Assembly (NCBI GenBank): GCA_014729935.1
Contig: WJJB01000245.1
Coordinates: forward strand, 1 to 12,509
Direction: 5' to 3'
DNA length: 12,509 nucleotides
Source of the DNA: Candidatus Bathyarchaeota archaeon
GTDB lineage: Archaea; Asgardarchaeota; Lokiarchaeia; Sigyniarchaeales; Sigyniarchaeaceae
The notes below the pieces were generated by a model, which worked only from the letters and a program-made list of their open reading frames with translations, was not told where the DNA came from and did no database searches. Below are positions 6,475 through 12,509 of this stretch, in pieces. A program made the position numbers and the translations under genes. Every line of letters starts with the position of its first letter. Positions within the stretch are counted from its first letter, which is position 1.

Positions 6475-7944
6475 TCAACCATTCTTTCCATTTCCAACTA
6501 ATTCCCTGCTATTCTTGTGCCTCGTGATGATAGATCGCATTCGTTCTTTCAAGCCGAATTGGTATTGGATTTCCTTGCCGATGATCCACGCCAAGACGAT
6601 GTATGACAAGAGTTGCCCTGTTAACCTGTAGATCAATCCAATGTAATACGGGTCATTATCGAGCAACGTGTTGATTCCCAGGTCGTTTACGAAATGAAGG
6701 GAAAACAAGTATATGAAAATGGAAATGCTTGCAAGCTGGTGCATCCTGGTGAATGTCTTCCTTGAACCCATGAGATCGATGCAAAGGAATGGAAACACCC
6801 ATAGAAAATAACGCTGGTCGTACCATGGTTGAAAAATAAGATAGCAGGCTACTACCAATGAAAAGGAATGAAGGGACATTCCCTTCCCCTTGAATTCGAT
6901 TAGGAAGCAAAGCAAGATTAAGCCACCCAAGATCATGGGAAGAAACCACGGCTTGTACACCAGCATCCAGAAAGATTGGTTTAGTTGCAAGCCAGACGTT
7001 GCGAATGTTGACCAGCCGTGAAACTTGGGAAAGAAAGATAGGAAAAAATCGAGCAAGGTTTCTTGGTAATACAATGAGCCAGCCAAGAAAAACGAAAATG
7101 CAATCATCCCGCTGATCACGCCATATTTTATCACTATCTTGACCTTCCTTTTGCTCAGGAGATGGATGATGATCAATATCAACCAAAATAGCGAGATGAA
7201 TTTAACCAAGATGCTTATGGATAGCAAGATCGCTGCTAATTCATGCATTCCCTTGTAAAAGCAATAAACCCCCGCAATACCAAGTAGGATTGGAAACGGG
7301 TCTATGAATACCCTCACGTTGTAATAGTAAACCGGGATGGCAGATAACGCGTAGATGAGCATCCCGAATTCCATTTTTTGGTCACGAGGATTTCCCATTT
7401 TCCGGCTTGAATCACGGATCGAGGGTTCGGCACCCATCGCGTGGATCAAGAATAGGATTCCCAGCTCAAGTGCAACATTCAAGATGCTCATCGTGATTAA
7501 TTGCCAAAATCCCTCCAAGAATTGCATGTATCCAAGATAATTGATGAGCAACCAGAACTGGTATCCCATGGGCATGCCATAGATGTAATCCGAGTACAAT
7601 GATGGTGTGCCAAGAAATGTCCGTGCAAGGAGCTCGTAATATTCAACCTCGTTGGTGATATTGTACATGCCCAAGGCAATGAACAAGAAAACTTGGATGA
7701 GGATGATAGCTGAGCGGGTATATAGCGAGATGAATAAGATTCGCTTGAAATCCATCTTGGGATCAAGACGGAAGGCAACAATGGTGATGATATTCATCCC
7801 GCTGAAGATATAAATGAACACGTGGGGATCAAAATTCGCCTCATCATTCTTGAAAAACAGGAATTGCGCAATAGCTATCGCCACGCATGTTCCACATGTG
7901 AGGTAAATGTAACTTAATTCCTTGAAGGTAAATTCACGGTTCAT
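6475..7944 (-). CDS. Multi-spanning membrane protein, GT-C-fold glycosyltransferase-like (third)
   Basis: This 489-residue protein has about ten to twelve hydrophobic segments. The first outer loop is acidic (NEVEYYELLA, residues 98-107), followed by YSDYIYGMP at about 117-125 and GYQFW. This is the loop order seen in GT-C glycosyltransferases that take sugars from polyprenyl phosphates. A segment near 205-250 (RVFIDPFP, then a run ending ILVKFISLFW) resembles the conserved central helices of GT87-like proteins. It is longer than the pair at 373-3187 and only distantly similar to them. The C-terminal 30 residues are basic and polar, probably cytoplasmic. The ATG at 7944 is a clear start. The gene is convergent with one radical SAM gene and divergent from another, and it shares the 120-base divergent promoter region with the latter. 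Polymerase or flippase roles cannot be excluded. Confidence 0.65.
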   Translation of the reverse strand: MNREFTFKELSYIYLTCGTCVAIAIAQFLFFKNDEANFDPHVFIYIFSGMNIITIVAFRLDPKMDFKRILFISLYTRSAIILIQVFLFIALGMYNITNEVEYYELLARTFLGTPSLYSDYIYGMPMGYQFWLLINYLGYMQFLEGFWQLITMSILNVALELGILFLIHAMGAEPSIRDSSRKMGNPRDQKMEFGMLIYALSAIPVYYYNVRVFIDPFPILLGIAGVYCFYKGMHELAAILLSISILVKFISLFWLILIIIHLLSKRKVKIVIKYGVISGMIAFSFFLAGSLYYQETLLDFFLSFFPKFHGWSTFATSGLQLNQSFWMLVYKPWFLPMILGGLILLCFLIEFKGKGMSLHSFSLVVACYLIFQPWYDQRYFLWVFPFLCIDLMGSRKTFTRMHQLASISIFIYLFSLHFVNDLGINTLLDNDPYYIGLIYRLTGQLLSYIVLAWIIGKEIQYQFGLKERMRSIITRHKNSRELVGNGKNG

Positions 7945-8015
7945 GATAATCCCGCATGAAACCTCATTGCTACAACTCGAATCATTGTTGGAGATACCTT
8001 TCGGATATCTTATTG

Positions 8016-8026
8016 TAATATATAAG
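8016..8026. promoter_or_regulatory. TATA box in the divergent promoter between a GT-C-like gene and a radical SAM gene
   Basis: TAATATATAAG is a strong archaeal TATA-type element. On the plus strand it would start transcription near 8048, about 28 bases before the ATG at 8077. The element is nearly symmetric (TTATATATTA on the minus strand), so it could also serve the gene starting at 7944 with a leader of about 50 bases. It is the best-looking TATA element in the window. Confidence 0.55.
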
Positions 8027-8076
8027 AGTGACCACTATTTTTACTTAGTTCCATCCACCCGATCGTGAATGCACCC

Positions 8077-9471
8077 ATGAAGTTCCTGCTGGTATTTCCG
8101 CGATTCAAGTATCCATCTGGAGATCCTCCTGTTGGTCCACTAAGTCTCATCGCCTATTTAAGGCGGGAACTACCAAGTGTGCTTGTTGATTTTTTCGATG
8201 CAACTTTCACGCCCTCGCTTGATGCAATTGAGAAAAAGATAGAGCTTTTTTCCCCGGATCTCGTGGGGGTGTATTGTGCCACGCTGATGTACGAGGACGC
8301 CTTGAAAGTGGGAATCATTGCAAAGAAACACGGAGCAAGAACGGTTTTCGGTGGACCCCATTCTACCATGGCTCCCAAATCCTTGCTATCGAGATCGTGC
8401 GTGGATTTCGTGATCATTGGCGAGGGTGAACGTCCCTTGGTCCACTTGCTTGAATCTTACCCCGACATGGCAAAAATTGCAAAAAATACCGCTATCAAGA
8501 TTCGGGGGATGAAAAACCAAGAAAACATGGCTAAATTACAACTTATCGATGATTTAGACGATTTACCCTTCCCAGCATACGACATGGTAGACATGGGACG
8601 CTATATTAGGCACTGGTTCCAAATGGACGTCGTATCGCCTGCTTTACGAGGCACTAACGTATTTGCGTCCCGCGGGTGCCCCTTTTCTTGCAGTTTTTGT
8701 CAACCAACCCTAACATCGCTTTTTGGCAAGAAAATTCGTTTTAAATCGCCAGAAAGGCTGATAGAAGAGATATTATTCTTGAAGGAACAATATAAGATTA
8801 ACTCGTTCATCATTGATGATGATACTCTAACATGCAACAAGGAATGGCTATTGAAATTTTGCACATTGCTTGAAGAGAAAAAACTGTGCATGCAGTGGGG
8901 GTGCAATACACGGGTGGGTTTAATTAATGAAAAAATTTTGGAAATAATGAGCAAGGTTGGGTACAGGCGCATGATGGTCGGTATTGAGAGTGCTTCTCAG
9001 CGGATCTTGGATGAGGTTTACAACAAGGGGATCAAGATAAAAGATGCACCAGCATTGATATCAAGCGCCAAGGAACATGGAGTGAAGGTATTCGCGTATT
9101 TCATGCTTGGTGCTCCAACAGAGACATCGAGAGAAATGCAAAAAACAATTGATTTCGCATTCACCAGTGCCATCGATGAGGCCACTTTCTCCATCGCAAC
9201 CCCATTACCTGGCACCTTTCTTGCATCACGGTTCATGCAGAACCATTACCGTGGAAATGATGATTTTTCCAAAGTTGATTACTACCGGGGAAATCCTCGA
9301 ACGGTTTCAAGGAATATTCGTTCCCTGAGACTCAGGCAGAAGCTTGCCTTCCTTAAATTCTACCTTCATCCCAAGAGGATTAGTTTCCTGTTAAAATCCT
9401 TCTCATCGATTATCGCGATTCGCAAATCCATGCTCAAGCTAAAACGATTAGTGCAGGTGAAAGGAAGGTAA
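8077..9471 (+). CDS. Radical SAM protein with N-terminal B12-binding-like domain (second)
   Basis: This 464-residue enzyme has the same architecture as the protein at 5016. The cobalamin-binding-like domain covers residues 1-125 (PPVGPLSLIAYL near 17-28, FGGPH at 91-95, IGEGE at 114-118). The radical SAM motif CPFSCSFC is at C201, C205 and C208, with an IDDDTL segment and GIES at 302-305. Sequence between these landmarks differs a lot from the other two, so a different substrate is likely. Residues after about 410 are strongly basic (FYLHPKR, then many Lys/Arg), suggesting contact with membrane or an anionic lipid. The start is chosen at ATG 8077: GTGA at 8065-8068 then lies 8 bases upstream as a ribosome-binding site, and the protein begins MKFLLVFPR like its relatives. 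Using that GTG as the start would add four residues. The gene is divergent from the GT-C-like gene at 6475-7944. Confidence 0.87.
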   Translation: MKFLLVFPRFKYPSGDPPVGPLSLIAYLRRELPSVLVDFFDATFTPSLDAIEKKIELFSPDLVGVYCATLMYEDALKVGIIAKKHGARTVFGGPHSTMAPKSLLSRSCVDFVIIGEGERPLVHLLESYPDMAKIAKNTAIKIRGMKNQENMAKLQLIDDLDDLPFPAYDMVDMGRYIRHWFQMDVVSPALRGTNVFASRGCPFSCSFCQPTLTSLFGKKIRFKSPERLIEEILFLKEQYKINSFIIDDDTLTCNKEWLLKFCTLLEEKKLCMQWGCNTRVGLINEKILEIMSKVGYRRMMVGIESASQRILDEVYNKGIKIKDAPALISSAKEHGVKVFAYFMLGAPTETSREMQKTIDFAFTSAIDEATFSIATPLPGTFLASRFMQNHYRGNDDFSKVDYYRGNPRTVSRNIRSLRLRQKLAFLKFYLHPKRISFLLKSFSSIIAIRKSMLKLKRLVQVKGR

Positions 9472-9509
9472 TTGACAATAATCAATTCACTGGCTGGTTC
9501 CGCATATTG

Positions 9510-9518
9510 TTTATATTA
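9510..9518 (+). promoter_or_regulatory. TATA-like box for the ALG5-like gene
   Basis: TTTATATTA lies in the 105-base gap after the second radical SAM gene. It would place the transcription start near 9540, about 37 bases before the GTG at 9577. GTGA at 9564-9567 then acts as a likely ribosome-binding site 9 bases before the start. This suggests separate transcription from the preceding gene. Confidence 0.4.
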
Positions 9519-9576
9519 TTTGAAAATCTCTTTAGAATCACTGCCGTGATTATCCCATTGAAAGTGACACCCTATC

Positions 9577-10362
9577 GTGATTGAATTCACCATAGTTATC
9601 CCGATCTACAACCAAGCGACCACCCTCGAGACCAAGTTTTGGAGATTCATTGAATGGATCGATGCATTCACGGGGGAGCATCCAAGGATGAGCGAGCGGC
9701 TCGAGGTAGTGTTCGCGGAAGATGGATCTACCGATGGCTCACTCGGTATCATCAAGCAGTTATTACCTGACTTTTCCTGCCATTCACGAGTAATACATTC
9801 CAATACACGATTAGGCAAAGGGGGTGGATTCCGAAAGGGATTTGAAGCTGCAAGGGGCAAGTACGTGATTCTCTATGATACCGACATGGCAGTTTCCCCG
9901 GATCAAATACCCCGACTCTTTAATTACTTGAAAAAGGGGCATGATATAGTGGTGGGTTCCCGGAAACATGAAGACACGACCTTGTACAATCTTCCAACGT
10001 TCACGAGATACGTGTATGGCGTTTTACTTGGTTTACTTGCAAGATTCATGTTCCACTTTCCATTTGGTGAAACCCAATGTGGATTCAAGGGCTTTAATAA
10101 GGAAACCTGTGAAGGTATCATTAAATCAATGGAAATTGATGGATGGTTATTTGATCTTGAACTGCTTTTCAGGGCCTATATTTCGGGATTAGATATCATC
10201 GAGATACCGGTTACTTACGTGTACATCAAGGAAACGCAAATTCATAACGTGCGTGATCCCGTTCGCATTCTCAAGGATCTATTGAAAATGCGGGTCAAGC
10301 TATTCTCCTCCTACCCGTTACCTTTCATGAGTGGAAAGCGAAAATCCATCAAGCAAGCCTAG
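9577..10362 (+). CDS. Family 2 glycosyltransferase, dolichyl-phosphate sugar synthase (ALG5-like)
   Basis: This 261-residue GT-A fold enzyme is predicted to move a sugar from a nucleotide donor onto dolichyl/polyprenyl phosphate at the cytoplasmic face. Visible motifs are IVIPIYNQ (6-13), the donor-site EDGSTDGS (48-55), RLGKGGGFRKG (78-88), the metal-binding DTD (101-103), VGSRKH (126-131), QCGFKGF (167-173) and GWLFDLEL (189-196). RLGKGG, the QCGFKGF segment and the GWxFDxEL motif are hallmarks of the dolichyl-phosphate glucosyltransferase group (eukaryotic ALG5). Eukaryotic ALG5 has an N-terminal membrane anchor, but this protein starts directly at the first strand, so membrane contact may come from its basic C-terminus. 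The sugar (glucose, mannose or other) is not certain. The start is GTG, supported by the upstream GTGA. Four GT-C-like proteins in the window are natural users of its product. It ends 6 bases before a convergent radical SAM gene. Confidence 0.88.
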   Translation: MIEFTIVIPIYNQATTLETKFWRFIEWIDAFTGEHPRMSERLEVVFAEDGSTDGSLGIIKQLLPDFSCHSRVIHSNTRLGKGGGFRKGFEAARGKYVILYDTDMAVSPDQIPRLFNYLKKGHDIVVGSRKHEDTTLYNLPTFTRYVYGVLLGLLARFMFHFPFGETQCGFKGFNKETCEGIIKSMEIDGWLFDLELLFRAYISGLDIIEIPVTYVYIKETQIHNVRDPVRILKDLLKMRVKLFSSYPLPFMSGKRKSIKQA

Positions 10363-10368
10363 ATGACA

Positions 10369-11847
10369 TTAGCTAACATGTCTCGAGATGAACAGGTGGT
10401 ATTCGATGAATGTCTTGAACCCTCGCACGATGCTCCACGCGTGATCGAGTGTCTTGATGCGCTTGAGAAAGTTTTTGATGTACCTGAAGGATATATTGAA
10501 TCGCTTGGATAACCGGAAAAAATACTTTTCCACCATGGCTTTTTGCTGTTCTTGATTTGCTTCCAGGTAATCCTCGTTCTTCGCATAATAATGGAACCGG
10601 CTCCACTCCTTATTTTTCAGGATCTTTTGCTTCGTGGAGCGCTCATACAGATCCGTGCCAGGCAAGGGGATGACCTTGTGGATTTCAATATTATCAGGCT
10701 TGGTATCCTTGATCAATTGCCATGTCATGGCATAGTCCATCATGGTCTCCCCGGGAAAACCGTAAAGGAAGAAAACATGGAATGGCATTCCTGCATCTCG
10801 TGTTTTACGTATGGTGTCCTTTATCTGGGCAATCTTGATATTTTTATTCATCATTTTCAAGATCCGGGGGCTTCCAGACTCGATCCCATAATACACCTTT
10901 TGGCAACCTGCCCGTTTCATCAATTCCAGCAATTTCACCGTGAGCTGGTTGCTCACACGTCCCTGGCAACACCACTGGATATCTATCTCCCTTTCAAGAA
11001 GGAGCTCGCAAATCCTGCGAACCCGCCCTTGGTTAAGCAAGAAGACGGGATCCATGACATTGAAAATGCGGGCATTGAATCTCTCCACCGCATCCTTTAT
11101 TTCATCAACCACGTATTCAGCACTGTGGAACCTGCATTTTTGCTTGTAAATCAGGTGATCTGCACAGAATGAACACCTGTTGTAACATCCCCTGCTCGTG
11201 AGAATATGCGTATCGACGGGATATCCATCTTTCATGTACTTCCTGAGCTTGGCGACATCGTACACGATGTAAGATACACCCATTTTTGAATACTCGTGTA
11301 GAGGCAGTAAATGCCTTGCGGGAAATGGCAATGAGTCCATGTCCCGGAGGAGCTCTCTTTCAGGGGTGGAGACGGGGTTCCCCAATTTATCTCGGAATGC
11401 CAATCCTTTCACGGTGGATAGATCCCGCCCATCTTCCAGTGCTGCAACAAGTTCTTTGAAGGTGATTTCCCCTTCGCCCCTCACGATGATATCTATGAGT
11501 TCGCATGCATCCAAAGTTTCTTCAGGTAGGGCAGATGCGTGCCACCCTCCCAAGATGATCCTTGCTCCGGGATGCAATGTGTGAAAAATCTTGATGGATT
11601 TCAGACAGTTATTCAACGTGGACGTGGTCGAGGTAAACCCGATAAGCTGGAAGTTGAATTCCATGGCTTGCTTGAAAAACTCCTTCTTGGTCTTAATAAC
11701 GTTCATGTCCATGATCCGGACGGTATGTCCTTCCTCTTCAGCGATGGCTGCAAGGTACGCCAAGCTCATGGGCATTTCTTGTATCCTGAATGCCTTAAGA
11801 TAACCCATGCCATTATATGTCGGGGGATTAACGAGAAGGATCTCCAT
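10369..11847 (-). CDS. Radical SAM protein with N-terminal B12-binding-like domain (third)
   Basis: This is a 492-residue enzyme. The N-terminal cobalamin-binding-like domain (1-135) shows MPMSLAYLAAIAEEEGH near 25-41, LGGWHA at 99-104 and RGEGEI at 123-128. The barrel carries CYNRCSFC (C221, C225, C228) and YGIESG near 320. Where the other two proteins have a DDT sequence (FVDDTF, IDDDTL), this one reads VMDPVF, so one acidic residue is replaced by Pro. This may mean a different active-site geometry. The C-terminal 70 residues are basic and aromatic. The substrate is unknown, with lipid or sugar carbon modification among the options. I chose the ATG at 11847, giving MEILLVNPP, the family's normal first strand. 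An in-frame TTG at 11886 would add 13 residues and would coincide with the predicted transcription start. The gene is divergent from the partial GT-C-like gene. Confidence 0.87.
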   Translation of the reverse strand: MEILLVNPPTYNGMGYLKAFRIQEMPMSLAYLAAIAEEEGHTVRIMDMNVIKTKKEFFKQAMEFNFQLIGFTSTTSTLNNCLKSIKIFHTLHPGARIILGGWHASALPEETLDACELIDIIVRGEGEITFKELVAALEDGRDLSTVKGLAFRDKLGNPVSTPERELLRDMDSLPFPARHLLPLHEYSKMGVSYIVYDVAKLRKYMKDGYPVDTHILTSRGCYNRCSFCADHLIYKQKCRFHSAEYVVDEIKDAVERFNARIFNVMDPVFLLNQGRVRRICELLLEREIDIQWCCQGRVSNQLTVKLLELMKRAGCQKVYYGIESGSPRILKMMNKNIKIAQIKDTIRKTRDAGMPFHVFFLYGFPGETMMDYAMTWQLIKDTKPDNIEIHKVIPLPGTDLYERSTKQKILKNKEWSRFHYYAKNEDYLEANQEQQKAMVEKYFFRLSKRFNISFRYIKNFLKRIKTLDHAWSIVRGFKTFIEYHLFISRHVS

Positions 11848-11907
11848 GGATACTGCATTTCCTGCGTGAGGGTGATTATTTCGCAAGAACCAAGAATCGT
11901 TTGACTA

Positions 11908-11919
11908 TGATATATCTTT
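11908..11919 (-). promoter_or_regulatory. TATA-like box for the third radical SAM gene
   Basis: AAGATATATCAT on the minus strand contains the palindrome GATATATC (11909-11916). Transcription would begin near 11887, about 40 bases before the chosen ATG. Symmetry means it could also act on the plus strand, but the plus-strand gene has a better placed element at about 11961-11972. Confidence 0.4.
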
Positions 11920-11960
11920 TCCCTCTCGAAACTGATGGGGAAACAAGGCGGCATCGTGGG

Positions 11961-11972
11961 AATATTATTAAC
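11961..11972 (+). promoter_or_regulatory. TATA-like box for the right-edge membrane protein gene
   Basis: AATATTATTAAC is centred about 26 bases before the ATG at 11993. That is the same geometry as the TATA-like palindrome before the propeller gene, and it suggests a leaderless or nearly leaderless transcript. Confidence 0.35.
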
Positions 11973-11992
11973 CAAGGGACATCAAGAATAAC

Positions 11993-12509
11993 ATGATTCC
12001 CATGGGCTTCACGCTCTCCCGGTTGGATAAGATCCTGATGATTTTTGCCATCAATGGAAGTATCATCACCTTGTTTGTCGGATTGGGCATGTTAGATATC
12101 TTGGAAAAGGATGAAGATGCACAATTCCATTTCTTCCTGCTTGTTCCCATGATTTCTTGGCTTTTCTTCATTCCATTCATTGGGAGAACCACTGAAAAGC
12201 AATTTCCCATGTGGAAATTGATACTTATCGTGTTAGGGATCAAGGCTGGGGTTGTTTTCCTACTGGAATTCATGAATGTGATATATTCAACCGATGTATT
12301 CTTCCCTGGCAAGGGTGATTTTGAAACCCTCTTGATTTATGCTGAAAATTTCATTCAAGGTGAATCGACTTCAATCATCCTTCCCATAGGCTCCGTTGAG
12401 ATTTATTATCCCCCCGGGACGGGATTCATCGCCATTTTCTTGTCAATCATCAACCCGTGGGAAAATGCAGCCGTCTACAGGATACAAATCTTGTTATTTG
12501 AAGCGGGAA
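11993..12509 (+). CDS. GT-C-fold glycosyltransferase-like membrane protein, 3' end outside the window
   Basis: An open frame from ATG 11993 runs 172 codons to the window edge with no stop. Visible are membrane segments near residues 14-34, 47-63 and 74-93. An acidic outer loop (GKGDFETLLIYAENF, D109 and E111) follows, then YYPPG at 138-142, followed by a hydrophobic segment at 143-153. An acidic residue in the first long outer loop followed by YPPG is a strong GT-C signature, shared with GT87-like and related polyprenyl-phosphate-dependent transferases. GDFETLLIYAENF parallels the NDFYNTYIDAVENF stretch of the protein at 373-1659. Start choice: ATG 11993 fits a TATA-like element 26 bases upstream, and an in-frame ATG at 12002 is the alternative. 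Most of the catalytic membrane domain should lie beyond the window. The opposite-strand reading across 11968-12312 is not a gene. Confidence 0.75.
   Translation, partial: MIPMGFTLSRLDKILMIFAINGSIITLFVGLGMLDILEKDEDAQFHFFLLVPMISWLFFIPFIGRTTEKQFPMWKLILIVLGIKAGVVFLLEFMNVIYSTDVFFPGKGDFETLLIYAENFIQGESTSIILPIGSVEIYYPPGTGFIAIFLSIINPWENAAVYRIQILLFEAG

Noticed and set aside
6656..7186. A 176-codon minus-strand open frame
   Set aside because: It overlaps the third GT-C-like gene in another frame on the same strand and lacks the regular membrane-segment pattern of the true product.
7996..8010. Imperfect inverted repeat (AGATA ... TATCT) near the divergent promoter as an operator
   Set aside because: The arms are only five bases and the spacer is asymmetric, so it is too weak to separate from chance.
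10543..11172. A 209-codon plus-strand open frame
   Set aside because: It is fully antisense to the third radical SAM gene, whose iron-sulphur motif and GIES motif fix the true strand.
11968..12312. A 114-codon minus-strand open frame
   Set aside because: It lies antisense to the plus-strand membrane-protein frame with GT-C motifs. Its translation has no recognisable domain and a composition typical of a shadow frame.

Overview
The window looks archaeal, and most probably comes from an Asgard-type (Promethearchaeota) genome. The support is indirect. AT-rich TATA-like boxes lie about 25 bases before several likely transcription starts. Two starts appear leaderless, and some others have a GTGA or GGTGG ribosome-binding site. 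There is a eukaryote-like dolichyl-phosphate sugar synthase and a small four-CxxC zinc-finger protein of a kind I associate with Asgard genomes. The lineage call is an inference. No rRNA, tRNA, CRISPR array or insertion sequence was seen.

Layout. Positions 1-3205 hold a duplicated module. An intact RING-like zinc-finger gene (3-359, +) converges on a multi-spanning GT-C-like membrane protein (373-1659, -). Next comes a decayed zinc-finger copy (about 1812-1991, +, two in-frame stops) converging on a paralogous membrane protein (1997-3187, -). Positions 3286-4947 (+) encode a secreted, membrane-anchored eight-bladed propeller with four calcium-type repeats. Positions 5016-11847 carry three radical SAM proteins with N-terminal B12-binding-like domains (5016-6425 +, 8077-9471 +, 10369-11847 -), a third GT-C-like membrane protein (6475-7944 -), and an ALG5-like family 2 glycosyltransferase (9577-10362 +). 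At the right edge a fourth GT-C-like gene (11993 to beyond 12509, +) runs out of the window.

How they may work together. The ALG5-like enzyme would charge a polyprenyl/dolichyl phosphate with a sugar on the cytoplasmic face. GT-C enzymes use such lipid-linked sugars on the outer face. The radical SAM enzymes could modify a lipid, a polyprenol or a sugar. The surface propeller could be a glycosylated envelope protein. The individual family calls are fairly firm. The joint pathway is a hypothesis based on gene proximity. Genes sit on alternating strands with tight convergent ends (5 to 49 bases) and divergent promoter regions, so this is not one operon.
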